Shown here one piece after another: positions 1-10,759 of a stretch of DNA of 32,884 nt. Source of the DNA: Haplomitrium mnioides. Its lineage: Eukaryota; Marchantiophyta; Haplomitriopsida; Calobryales. The stretch covers positions 1-32,884 of the forward strand of contig JBNGIS010004996.1 of NCBI GenBank assembly GCA_049999725.1, read 5' to 3'. The notes under the pieces are model-generated. The model did not search any database and was not told where the DNA came from. It saw only the letters and a program-made list of their open reading frames with translations. The translations under genes were made by a program, and so were the position numbers. How positions within the stretch are numbered: the first letter of the stretch is position 1; every line of letters starts with the position of its first letter.

Positions 1-810
1 TATGAAAAATCACAATTTTTCCAAAAAAGAAAAAAAGTTTTTGTTCTGAGTAGCATGTTTCTGGTTCAAAGTAGCGGATGTTCATGTCAAAAAATTTCTT
101 AAACATTGTAATAGTATGCTCAAGTAAGGATTTATGACCAAAAAGTTTAATATCATCAACATATATGGCAACAATTATAGATTCATTATGGACATGTTTA
201 ATAAATAAGCATGGCACAATGTCTTGATGGTGAAATGTCATAGCTAGCATCTCTTTCTAAAATATCTAATACCATATTCTGCCACTTTTCTTTAAGTCCA
301 TTTATAAATTGCATGATCTGTACTGCATATCCATCCTTGGCCATAGACATGGATTGATGCAAAAAAGAGGCTGAAGGCCTACTCGCTAGCATCTACATTG
401 TAGAGACTATAGGTCTACGCTTAGTACTCACTCTATTAGGCCTCGTAGTGGTAATGGTGTGTGGAAGTAGATGTTTAGCTCTAAGGTTTCCCCTTGGAGA
501 CATGCTCCTCCTGAATATAATAGTTATTCCTGGCAATTAGCTTTGAGGATGCTCTCATATAAATTTGGGTATCCAATATGCCATAAAGGTATGATGTCAC
601 TGCATCCATATGATGTATCATGAGCTCATGTCTTAGAGAAAAGCCAACTAGGTACCAGTAAGTGATAACATCCATAACTAGAGCATATGTGAGATCAAAG
701 TCTCTCCAATGTATATGTGTATAGCCTTTGGCTACAAGGGATGCCTTATATCTCACAATTTTTCCTTTAGCATTACGTTTTTTTGACAAATATCCATCGA
801 TAACCAATCA
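1..810 (-). pseudogene. copia reverse transcriptase remnant
   Basis: The N-terminal part (807-481) reads KKRNAKGKIVRYKASLVAKG and later DAVTSYLYGILDTQIYM, matching the usual copia RT opening of the type 'RYKARLVAKG...D..TAYLYG.LD..IYM'. Further on (about 363-240) comes a degraded NGLKEKWQNM, the counterpart of the 'YGLKQS.R.W' segment. At about 180-120 the frame gives IIVAIYVDDIKLFG, which holds the catalytic YVDD box (plus positions 152-163). The pieces lie in different frames, so the enzyme cannot be made. The gene runs off the window at position 1. Confidence 0.87.
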
Positions 811-1479
811 CGTGGGTGTCAGGAGGTGTGGGAACAACATGTCCGAACACTTTCCTTTGGATCATAGAATCCAATTCTTAATTCATTGCTTTTTCCCATT
901 CCTATCATTCATGGTTGTCTTGTGCTTCTTTAACAGTACTTGGAGTGGGGGGAATTTCATAAATATTATTGGAAATCATGTAGGAAAAATGATCATCTAT
1001 TTGCACACCCTCTCTCTTCCAAACAGTCCCAGTATTTATAAAGTGAATAGAAATTTCTTCATTCTCTCGGATCTCTATAGGAGTAATAATTGGTTGAGGT
1101 ATAGGTGTATTAGATGATGATGGCACATCTATAGAGGGTAATATCCTCTGAGTCGAAACTTTTCGTTGAGGTTGAGAGTCTTTGGCACCTGAAAGACGTC
1201 CTCTCTTTACCCTTGGTGGTTGATCATGTGCTGGTTTTGCCAACTCTTGCAAATGTGCAAGGACATTCTCACCAGGTATGTGTGATCTAGTCACCTTTGT
1301 CATCTCATTGAATGAGTCTGGCAATTGTTCGACTGTTTTAGTCAAATGTAATAGCCTCTTGACTTCATTCTCACATTGGCTAGCTCTTTGATCATTCTAT
1401 AAAGTGAATGATATTACCCATTGTAGTTCTTTTGGTATTGAAGATAATTTATTTTGTTCCTCAAATAAAGATGGAAAGA

Positions 1480-2330
1480 TGCTCTTATAGAAGTGGAAAT
1501 CCACAAATCTAGCTTGAAATACATCCATTGTGAATGGTTCCAGATAGCATATAACCAAAAGAGAATCATATCCTATATATATGCATTTCTATCTTTGAGG
1601 ACCTATCTTAGTCCGTTAAGGTCCCATAATAGGTACAAAGACTTGGCATCCAAAAACATGAAGGTGAGATAAGTTAAGAGTAGTCCCAAAGGCAAGCTGG
1701 TGAGGAGTCAAGGAACTAAATCATGATGGCCAATATTTTAAAAGTGATGCAACATGTTAAAACCCCAAGCTAAAACCGACAATTTGGTTTGTATTAGCAT
1801 GGGTCGTGCATTCATCTATATGTTGCGTATTACTCGTTCAGCAATGCCATAGGAAATGGAAATGCGCTACCAAGTATTGGATATCTATCTTTGTGGTCAT
1901 ACAAAAGTCATAAAAAAGTCTTAGAGGTGAATTCTCCCGGATTGTCCACTTTTAGAATTGTGATCAGGTTATCTAGAAATTGAGCTTTCAATTTCAGAAT
2001 ATGTGCCTGAATTCTAGGAAAAACTAAATTTTGGGTAGAAAGTAAAGAGACTTGTGACCACTTTGATGAAGTGCATATGATAACCAAAAAATATTGGAAT
2101 GGTACACTCTGTGGATCTATAGGACCACACACTGACATCAGCATGTATCCGCTCAAGGAATTCGGGTATATCCATAATAATCTTGGATAGTGTTGGTTGA
2201 AGAGCCAATTTGATTTGACAATATGCATTGCATGGTTGTGTTATCAATTGGGGGCTAATGCAAGTGGGAATGTTGTTGGTCACTTTCATTATATTGTCAA
2301 CCATGGTGATGTCCGGATGTCCCAAATATC
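1480..2330 (-). pseudogene. copia integrase remnant
   Basis: Two overlapping frames (2325-2014 and 2228-1908) give a GHPDITMV start, a worn zinc-binding region, FLERIHADV and SLLSTQNLVFPRIQAHILKL, then KVDNPGEFTSKTF, which follows the copia pattern '..LDNAGEFTS..F' around the second and third catalytic acidic residues. Below 1908, PHQLAFGTTLNLSHLHVFGC and VFVPIMGP correspond to the conserved integrase C-terminal region of copia. Stops and frame changes separate these parts. Confidence 0.82.
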
Positions 2331-2640
2331 ACGTATGCCTTTAAAGCTTATCAAGTTGCTAGTAGCACTAGGCGCATAGATAGTAGACTTGATATTCAGA
2401 ATTGTCTTCTGTGATAAAATAATCTTTGTAGGTCCATGTCCATCTTCAATGCGATTACTTCTCATGATTGTTGTCATTCTTTGACTTGATGGTGTAATCT
2501 GTGAGAAGTATGATCTGTATTTCAATATTGTGTAAGTACCTCCACTATCAATAATGTTGATTATGTTGTCATGAGGAAGGACCTGTGGTTTTCTGCCAGA
2601 TCTGTCAATATAGTCACTCAAGGTCTCCTCCTTTTCCAAA
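2289..2640 (-). pseudogene. copia protease / pre-integrase remnant
   Basis: The frame contains IIDSGGTYTILKYRSYFSQI, matching the retroviral-type aspartic protease site D-S-G-A/G-T with the copia spacing to 'YF'. It continues with IEDGHGPTKIILSQKTILNI and YAPSATSNLISFKGIRD, the usual pre-integrase stretch ('.G.G.A.I.LP.GT.L.I.DALY.P.S..NLLSFKDIR'). The piece merges with the integrase remnant by a frame shift near 2300. Confidence 0.8.
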
Positions 2641-3480
2641 AATATCCCATGAGTCTCAAGTTGTACAACATTCTTTTTACTCCGGTTATATAAAGAAACT
2701 AGATGTGCAAGGATTCTACACTTCTTTTGAGTGTGTCAGTATATTCTAAACCTAAAGGATAAAACCATTGTGGGAATCCTACTGAACACAATCATACTGT
2801 CAGCATGTTCCTACCCCTTCGATCAAGTATTCTACGATCTCTCTTCGGCAGATTTCTTCGATTGTTTTCTTCAAGGTAAAGTCATTTCTCCTTTCATAAT
2901 AATTTGCTGCCTTTTTCTTCGTCGACATGCTTTTTGACAATGAGCTCTCTTCATTGGTTTCTTTTCTCGTTGATTTGCTGATATATTCTTCTTCGAACAA
3001 ATTTGTCGAATGGTAGTCTGCTGTCCATTTCAGATCTGTGTTTTCAGCTACTTGGTTTTTCGATTCATCCTCTCTGAATTTCTTTATATTCAATTCTTTG
3101 CAGATTAATATCGAACAAGATTCTTCATCAAATTTCTGATTGCTGATTCGACTGAAATTTTTTTTTGAGCTGTTCTTGTCAATATCTTTTCATTCCTCTG
3201 TTGAAAGTGGGCTTGTTCTCTCTTCATTTGTTACAGCCAGATCAACCATACCTTTGTCCGCTTTGATTGCTCCACTTTGATTCCTGTCTCTGCAGCTCTT
3301 GGAAGCCACTGTGATTCCTCCACATTGATTCATGTCTCTGCACCTCTTTCTTCCAAGAGCTGTACAAATGGCTTGCCATTCGAGTCTTTTGATACAGTGC
3401 CAAAAGCTGCACGAATGGCTTGCCACTTTTGATGCACGAATGGCTTGCTATTCATGTCTTTTGATACACCATTCGAGTCT

Positions 3481-3576
3481 TTTGATACAATGTTTGGTAT
3501 GGGCCATCATTCTAGTTTTGAGTAGTACTTTGATACAATGTTTGGTATGGGCCATCATTCTAGTTTTGAGTAGTAC
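3481..3576. repeat. Perfect 48-bp tandem duplication
   Basis: Two identical 48-bp units (3481-3528 and 3529-3576) start with tttgatacaatgtttggtat and end with gagtagtac. Shorter relatives of the same motifs (cgaatggcttgc, gtcttttgataca) are scattered from 3360 to 3480, so the duplication grew within a locally repetitive patch. Identity of the two units suggests a recent event. Confidence 0.9.
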
Positions 3577-3600
3577 GACTTTTCCTTCTAGTTTTCAATA

Positions 3601-4230
3601 ACTTTCTCATTGTCGCTCGGATCTCTCCTGGTGAGCAAATTGGAGAAAATGTTGTACGAAACATGATTAGCAAACCAGATCAAGCCATGAGCCATGACTG
3701 GATTTTAGAACAAAAAAATTTATTATGATTAAAAATTAAAATGAAAATTTTTATTATGAATTTTATAAAAGAGGGTATGATCTTATGCAACTTACAAGAT
3801 ATACAAGAACTTCAAATAAAATAATAAATATATATGTATAAGAATTGTTAAAAATTAAAAAAAACAACTAATTAAACATTCAATCATTCTTCTACATGTT
3901 ACAAGGTATGTGGTCCATAACTCATATATATCATCATCAAGGACTCCATTTCGTATCTCACATTCACACAATTCTCTCTATCCTCATACATGGCTTTAAC
4001 CATGTGTTTTTATAATAAAAATAGTTTAATGTTCTTATAGAAAGAGTAGACTAGTAAATATTAACTTATCTACTATGTATCTTTTATCTTACAAGAATTC
4101 ATGCTTTTTGAGTTAGATATAATTTGGGAATGATTGATACTCGGAGAAAATTGATATTTTAAAGACCGGTATGCCTACTTGGAGAATTTGTATGTTGAAT
4201 TTACAGACTTCTATCATAGGATCCCGCTGC
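3601..4230. other. AT-rich spacer, no gene seen
   Basis: A strongly AT-rich stretch with poly-A and poly-T runs near 3715-3870. I see no reading frame, RNA gene or clear transposon end. It separates the decayed copia element from the minisatellite field. Confidence 0.6.
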
Positions 4231-4798
4231 TCCAGGAGGTCAAAAAACATTTCATATCAAATTGCACTGCCCCTAAACATGTAACTGGAATTCATCTCTA
4301 TATGCCAATCCAAATCACAAACTAGTGCACCTAAACATTTACCTGAACAACACGCCTATTTACAAATCAGCAACCAGGCCTTCCTTCACCTGAACATCAG
4401 CTGGAATTCATCTCCTACAAATCACAAAATTGTCTTCCTGCACCTACGCATTCAACTGGAATGCATCTCTATTTACAAATCAGAAAGTATGTGTAAACAT
4501 TCAGCTGGAATTAATTCCTATTTACAAATAGGAAAGTAATGTCTTCCCGCACCTTAACATTTCATTTCTACTTACAAATAAGAAAGTATGTCTTCCTGAA
4601 CCTAAACATTCAGCTGGAATTCATCTCTATTGTCAAATAACAAAAAATAGTGTTTCTGTACCAAAGCATTCAACTGGAATTCATCTCTATCAACAAATCA
4701 AAAAGCATGCTTTTCTGGACCTAGACATTCAGCTGGAATTGATCTCTATTTACAAATCAGAAAAGTACTGCCCTAAACATTGAACTGGAATTCATCTC

Positions 4799-5118
4799 TA
4801 TTAGTTATGAAGTTGTGGAGAGCAAAACTAACCACAACAACACTTAAATGGAAGCTGCAATAGTCTAGGAAAAACCTACACATATCACAACTGTGCCCGC
4901 ATAGAGTGCAGCCTTGACTCTGTGGTGTCAGACACAAAGTTTCAGACTATTCAGCCTCAGCATGTGTAGCAGTGACAAGCTGCCACAACTTCCTGCTGGT
5001 TTCGTCAGTTCCCAACAGCAGGTCCTGATCAATCGTCGTACTGAGTTTCTGCCACTTTCCAGAAGTAAGTGTAAAACTCAGTCATGATGATGCCTAGCAC
5101 TCCACCAAGAATCCAACT
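4799..5118 (-). pseudogene. Gene 3'-end repeat, copy A (truncated)
   Basis: Read on the minus strand, this copy starts inside the array, enters the 88-bp terminal exon (5116-5029) and continues into about 230 bp of 3' flank. The exon encodes WILGGVLGIIMTEF, then YTYFWKVAETQYDD and a TGA stop. It lacks the upstream intron present in copies B to D. The product family is not recognised. Differences from the other copies are mostly substitutions, and the frame stays open. Confidence 0.7.
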
Positions 5119-5949
5119 TTATCTCTATATACAAATCAGTAAGTTATTTTCCTGCACCTACACATTCAACTGAAATGCATCGCTATTACGAATTACAAAG
5201 TATACCTTGACCACCTAAAACATTTAGCTGGAATTCATCCATATTTACATACAACAAAAAATGTCTTCATGCGCCTAAGCATTCAGGTGGAATTCATCGT
5301 CACTTACAAAAAAGAAAGTATGTCTTCCTGTACCTAAAGATTCAGCTGGAATTCTTTCCTATTTACAAATAAGAAAGCATGTCTTCCTGCTCGTAACCAT
5401 TCAGCTCCTATTTACAGATAAGAAAGTATGTCTTCCTGCACCTAAACATTTGGCTCCAATTCATTCCTCTTTACAGATAAGAAAGTATGTCTTGTTGAAC
5501 CTAAACATTCAGCCGGAATTCATTTTTATTTACAAATGACAAAAAAATAGTGTTCCTGCACCAAAGCATTCAACTGAATTCCATCTCTATTTACAAATCA
5601 GAAAGTATGTCTTCCTGCACCTAAGCATTCAGCTGGAATTCATTCCTATTTACAAATAGGAAAGTAGCGTCTTGCCACACCTAAAACATTTGGCTGGAAT
5701 TCATTCCTATTTACAAATAAGAAAGTATGTCTTCCTGCACCTAAACATTCAGCTGGAATTCATTTCTATTTCCAAAGAACAAAAGTAGTGTTCCTGCACC
5801 TAAGCATTCAACTGGAATTCATCTCTATTTACAAATCAGAAAGCATGCCTTCCTGGACCTAAGCATTCAGCTGGAATTGATCTCTCTTTACAAATCAGAA
5901 AAGTACCTAAACATTCAGCTAGAATTCATCTCTATTTACAAATAAGAAA

Positions 5950-6873
5950 GGGAGCGGCTAGTTATCCCTCACGCTATAAAAATTATACAAATTGCTTAAG
6001 AACGGAGGTCTGTAATTGGTCAGAGGGATCTCATTTCAAAATGAACACCCTCCACCACCAGAGGTCTCCCACACAACATTGGGCTGCGCTATCGGCAGTG
6101 CAATAGATCCCGCATTTGTGAACTCCGAATGCGAACTATACAGAGTTCAAGGTGGTGCTGCTATTGCCGTTGTTTATTAGTTGGCGGTGGGATCAAAAGA
6201 GAGCATTGAAATGTCTCATGGGTTTTCTTCTCATGGCATACACATGACTCGGGAGACAGTACTACAACTTCTGCATCACAGTTCAAATAGAGTCAACAAT
6301 TCCTGATCTAATTCACTGTTCAAAAGAATTCCAACAAATCCTAATTACAGTACTGTCAAATGGAGTTGCCGAAAAGCTGATTATAGTTCAATAGATTCAC
6401 ATCGTGGGGGCAAAGTTTTACTGCTGCGGCGTATTCAATTAGACAGCAGCTACTCCATCTTGCTGCAAATGATTTCCTTCGACATTCATGAGACCTTTAA
6501 CCGTTACGTTGATTGAGAACTCAAATCAGAGTCTTTATTCCATAACACCGTCTCAGAGTCTACAGAAACTTTCGCACTAGAGCGCTGTAAACCGAGCGAT
6601 AACTCAAATCAGAGTGTTTATTCCATAACATGGTCTCAGAGTCTACAGAAACTTTCGCACTAGAGAGCTGTAAACCGAGCGACGGCCAAGACTCAGCAAC
6701 CTCCGAAGCAATCAATCTAGGCTCGGGTGCAGGCTCAGTGAGCCAAGGGACTGGTTGACTACATGACACAAGCAAACAAGAAAAGGACGTTATTTATTAA
6801 GGGAACTGCTAGTTATCACTTTTTGGAGGGTGAGAGATAATTAGCATACATTGAGGGATAACTAGCGGCTCCC
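5950..6873. mobile_element. 924-bp TIR transposon (non-autonomous), 8-bp TSD
   Basis: Terminal inverted repeats of 22 bp (5950-5971 and 6852-6873) differ at one base; both begin gggagc and contain gctagttatccctca. They are flanked by the direct repeat ataagaaa (5942-5949 and 6874-6881), which is the interrupted minisatellite sequence itself, so the empty site can be inferred. An 8-bp duplication fits hAT-type elements; the terminus does not look like a classic hAT end, so the superfamily is open. No transposase is visible, so it would need an enzyme in trans. Inside lies an 83-bp tandem duplication (6518-6683). Confidence 0.88.
6518..6683. repeat. 83-bp tandem duplication inside the TIR element
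   Basis: Two units starting with aactcaaatcagagt (6518 and 6601) differ at only a few positions, including accg/atgg and gcgc/gagc changes. The duplication lies inside the transposon, so it probably arose in the element or its ancestor. Confidence 0.88.
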
Positions 6874-7028
6874 ATAAGAAAGTATGTCTTCCTGTACCTG
6901 AAGATTCAGCTGGGATTCATTCGTATAAAAAAGTATGTCTTCCTAAACATTTGGCTGGAATTCATTCATATTTACAAAAAAGAAAGTATGTCTTCCTGCA
7001 CCTAAGCATTCAACTGGAATTCATATCT

Positions 7029-7553
7029 ATATTAGTTATGCAGTTGTGGAGAGCAAAACTAACCACAAAAACAATTAAATGAAAGCTGCAATAGTCTAGG
7101 AAAAACCTACACATATCACAACTGTGCACGCATAGAGTGCAGCCTGGACAATGTGGTGTCAGACACAAAGTTTCAGACTATTCAGCCTCATCATGTGTGG
7201 CAGTGACAAGCTGCCACAACTTCCTGCTGGTTTAGTCAGTTCCCGACAGCAGGTCCTGATCAATCGTCATACTGAGTTTCTGCCACTTTCCGGAAGTAAC
7301 GGGAAAACTCAGTCATGATGATGCCTAGCACTCCACCAAGAATCCAACTAATCAAAATCTGTCAACTCTCAAGCATCAGCTTGTGACATCATTCATTTCA
7401 CTTTAGTTTGATCTTGTGAAGCAAACATCCAAGAGCATAACTCCCAGAGAGGTTTGCTGAAAGGTTAGTGATTGGGGCCTTCTGCACCCTGAACATAGCA
7501 CATGAAGCGCATCACTGGTGACTACTTGGATGCAGAACATCCGCTAAAGTCGC
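7029..7553 (-). pseudogene. Gene 3'-end repeat, copy B (most complete)
   Basis: On the minus strand the order is: a short possible exon ending near 7530, an intron-like stretch of about 185-210 bp, an acceptor-like ttgattag, the 88-bp terminal exon (7347-7260) and about 230 bp of 3' flank. The exon encodes WILGGVLGIIMTEFSRYF then RKVAETQYDD and stop. If CATCCAA|GTAGTC is the donor, the upstream exon would add GCSASN in frame. I do not recognise the protein. The hydrophobic stretch followed by a charged tail resembles a membrane-protein C-terminus. No upstream exons were found, so the copy is probably not a working gene by itself. Confidence 0.65.
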
Positions 7554-7808
7554 ATATCTATATGTAAATCAGAACTTATTTTCCTGCACCTAAACATTCA
7601 ACTGAAATGCATCTCTATTTATAAATCAGAAAGTATGCCTTGTGCACCTAAAACATTCAGCTGGAATTCATTCCTATTTACAAATAAGAAAGCATGTCTT
7701 CCTGTACCTAAACATTCAACTAGAACTCATTCCTATTTACAAATAAGAATGTATGGTTTCCTGCACCTAAACATTCGGCTGGCATTCATTCATATTTACA
7801 AAAAAGAA

Positions 7809-8337
7809 AGTATTAGTTATGAAGTTGTGGAGAGCAAAACTAACCACAAAAACAATTAAATGGAAGCTGCAATAGTCTAGGGAAAACCTACACACATCAC
7901 AACTGTGCACACATAGAGTGCAGCCTTCACAATGTGGTGTCAGACACAAAGTTTCAGACTATTCAGCCTCATCATGTGTAGAAGTGACAAGCTGCCACAA
8001 CTTCCTGCTGGTTTCATCAGTTCCCGACAGCAGCTCCTGATCAATCGTCGTACTGAGTTTCAGCCACTTTCCGGAAGTAACAGGAAAACTCAGTCATGAT
8101 GATGCCTAGCACTCCACCAAGAATCCAACTAATCAAAATCTGTCAACTCTCAAGCATCAGCTTGTGACATCATTCATTTCACTTTAGTTTGATCTTGTGA
8201 AGCAAACATCCAAGAGCATAACTCCCAGACAGGTCTGCTGAAGGTTAGTGATTGGGGCCTTCTGCACCCTGAACATAGCACATGAAGTGTATCACTGGTG
8301 ACTACTTGGATGCAGAACATCTGCTAAAGTCACTGAA
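7809..8337 (-). pseudogene. Gene 3'-end repeat, copy C
   Basis: Same order as copy B: possible short upstream exon, intron-like stretch, terminal exon (8128-8041) and 3' flank. The terminal exon reads WILGGVLGIIMTEF, SCYFRKVAETQYDD, stop. Its high-coordinate edge abuts copy D directly, head to tail, with no minisatellite between. Frame and stop are kept. Confidence 0.65.
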
Positions 8338-8800
8338 TATATTAGCTATGAAGTTGTGGAGAGCAAAACTAACTACAAAAACAATTAAATGGAAGCTGCA
8401 ATAGTCTAGGAAAAACCTACACACATCACAACTGTGCACGCATAGAGTGCAGCCTTCACAATGTGGTCTCAGACACAAAGATTCAGACTATTCAGCCTCA
8501 TCATGTGTAGCAGTGACAAGCTGCCACAACTTCCTGCTGGTTTTGTCAGTTCCCGACAGCAGGTCCTGATCAATCGTCATACTGAGTTTCTGCCACTTTC
8601 CAGAAGTAACGGGAAAACTCAGTCATGTTGATGCCTAACACTCCACCAAGAATCCAACTAATCAAAATCTGTCAACTCTCAAGCATCAGCTTGAAACATC
8701 ATTCATTTCACTTTAGTTTGATCTTGTGAAGCAAACATCCAAGAGCATAACTCCCAGAGAGGTCTGCTGAAAGGTTAGTGATTGGGGCCTTCTGCACCCT
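8338..8800 (-). pseudogene. Gene 3'-end repeat, copy D
   Basis: Terminal exon at 8657-8570 encodes WILGGVLGINMTEF, SRYFWKVAETQYDD, stop. The copy breaks at about 8800 at a 'ctgcacc' stretch that also occurs in the minisatellite unit, so the join could have used this shared sequence. The intron-like stretch upstream of the exon is present; the short upstream exon is lost. Confidence 0.65.
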
Positions 8801-9394
8801 TACAAAAAAGAAAGTATGTCTTCCTGCACCTAAACTTTCAGCTGGAATTCATCTCTATTGACAAATAACAAAATATAGTGTTCCTGCACCAAAGCATTCA
8901 ACTGGAATTCATCTCTATTTACAAATCACAAAGCATGCCTTCCTGAACCTAAACATTCAGCTGCAATTGATCTCTATTTACAAATCAAAAAAGTACTGCA
9001 CCTATACATTGAACTGGAATTCATCTCTATATACAAATCAGAAGGTTATCTTCCTGCACCTAAACATTCAACTAAAATGCATCTCTATATATAAATCAGA
9101 AAGTATGCCTTGTGCACCTAAAACATTCAGCTGGAATTCATCTCCATTTACAAATCAGAAAATTATCTTCCTGCACCCAAATATTCAACTGGAATGTGTC
9201 TCTATTTAGATATCAGAAAGTATGTCTTCCTGCACCTAAACATTCACAAATAAGAACATATGTCTTAATGCACCTAGAATTAGCTGGGATTCATCCCTAT
9301 CAACAAAAAAAAGCGTATGTCTTCCTGCACTAAAACATTAAACTGAAACTCATTCCTATTGACAAATAAGAAACTATGTCTTGCTGCACTGGAA

Positions 9395-10759
9395 TCAACA
9401 AATGGAGTTGTGTTGAAGCAGCTAGCAGGCCCCCCAACTACAAGAAGAACTTGCAAAGTGCAGACAAAATGTGCACTTCACTTTGAAGTTGTGAAAGAGT
9501 GAGCATGGCAAAGTTGGACAGACTCTTGGATCATTTCACGGTGAAAAATAATGAGTATTTAAGGCTCGAGATTATATGGTTGCCGATAGACAAAAAACTT
9601 GTTCTGCTGGAAGAGTTATGACTAAAACATGGCATGCTGACACTTCATAATGTCCCAGCAAAAAAGAGATTGCGGCATAAAGGTTCCCCTAAATAAAGCC
9701 ATATAAGTAGTGGTAGAACATGCCTAAAGTAAAGAGAAACACAACTAGGGATTTTCATATTCCACAACTCCTCACCCACATCCAACACCGATGAACACCA
9801 ACACTTTGACTTTCAAAATGGCAAGACAGAAATTTGCAATTCAATTCAGCCACCGGACGAGGGTCGGAACTTCAAAATTAGTCAATATGAGTCTTGCTTA
9901 GAAGGTTTGAAAACAGCCGAGGACAATTGCACCACTTACAAACATTCGATGCAAGAATCCTATCCTCCTACGAACTTGAACTAGGATGTACCAGACTAAC
10001 ATGGGAAATTTTAGGATCCTGGTGCAGGAAGGCTCTCACAGCGTCTCAGATCAGAAACAACTAGGATTTACGTATAACACTCCACACACTTATGAATGAA
10101 GCAAACTGCTTCAGATACAGATCGTCCACTTCTGAGTGTGTAATAAGTTCATGCAACTCTTAACAACTACCAAACCATTCAAAACGCAATTCATGTGCAA
10201 CGTCAATTGCCCAGCTATAACACGTCAACAATCCACCTGCCCATTATCTATACGCAGTTACACAAGATAATATGGTAAAATAAGTTCGCCATAGAAGAGT
10301 CTGAAGAAGATCAACATCTCTATGCGCTGAATCAGCCTGGAGGAAGCCAAAGATTTTCCCACACAAGCTGACTCAAGGGTCTTCAACAAATGTCGTTTTC
10401 GTTTCCAAGAAAGTTTCAGGTCCGGAAGCTTGTGGATTCAATTGATCCCCGGCTCCGGAACATTCTTTCCGAACCTCCTAACTTATTGATCAACCGCCGA
10501 GAAGATTTAAACTCGATGTTAAGTCATGTACGTCCTCCACGGTAGAATGGTCCACGTGTTGCGAAATTCCCAAGTGAGAGCAACTACGCAGGTTGGAATG
10601 CAGTCTATACTTTAAATCTGCTCAGACGGACTGAAATCTGTAGATAGTCTAGCAGAAAATACCTGATGCTGCGGAAAATATATGAGACATGTCAGGAGGT
10701 TCACATGTCTGGGTCTATCAGGAAAAGCTCGATGATGTCCTGCAGAACAAAAAGTTTGC
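9395..10759. other. Unassigned region downstream of LSD1
   Basis: Unique, non-repetitive sequence. Its right part probably includes the 3' untranslated region of the minus-strand LSD1 gene. A short plus-strand frame at 10390-10545 (starting MSFSFPRKFQVRKLVDSIDP) looks protein-like but is only about 51 codons and matches nothing I know. No other gene, RNA or repeat was seen. Confidence 0.5.

Larger units (their letters stand above)
1..3300 (-). mobile_element. Decayed Ty1/copia retrotransposon, cut by window edge
   Basis: Minus-strand remnants occur in copia order when read from high to low coordinates: protease and pre-integrase (about 2640-2290), integrase (about 2330-1480), a variable linker (1345-905), then reverse transcriptase (807-1). 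Each piece sits in a different frame with stops and shifts, so no full polyprotein is possible. The gag end beyond 2640 is not clearly recognisable, and I saw neither a primer-binding site nor an LTR. The RNase H end lies outside the window. The order protease-integrase-RT is what defines copia and rules out gypsy. Confidence 0.88.
4233..9400. repeat. Interrupted minisatellite field, units about 59-60 bp
   Basis: A degenerate unit carrying cctgcacctaaacattcag, then ctggaattcatctctattta, then caaatcagaaagtatgtctt recurs roughly 40 times. It occupies about 4233-4800, 5119-5949, 6874-7028, 7554-7808 and 8801-9395. Spacing of cttcctgcacc boxes is close to 60 bp (for example 5611, 5671, 5731). Units differ by substitutions and small indels and several are truncated. 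The array is broken by four gene-end repeats and one transposon, each entered separately. Reading frames in the array are repeat artefacts. Confidence 0.92.

Noticed and set aside
2800-3093. Lys/Glu-rich 97-codon minus-strand frame as copia gag
   Set aside because: Position would fit, but there is no zinc knuckle or gag motif, so I left it unassigned.
6560-6775. Short frame inside the TIR transposon as a transposase remnant
   Set aside because: 71 codons across the internal tandem duplication, with no catalytic or zinc-finger pattern.
4233-9400. CRISPR-like array of regularly spaced repeats
   Set aside because: Units are contiguous and degenerate with no unique spacers, and the context is a plant genome; it is a minisatellite.
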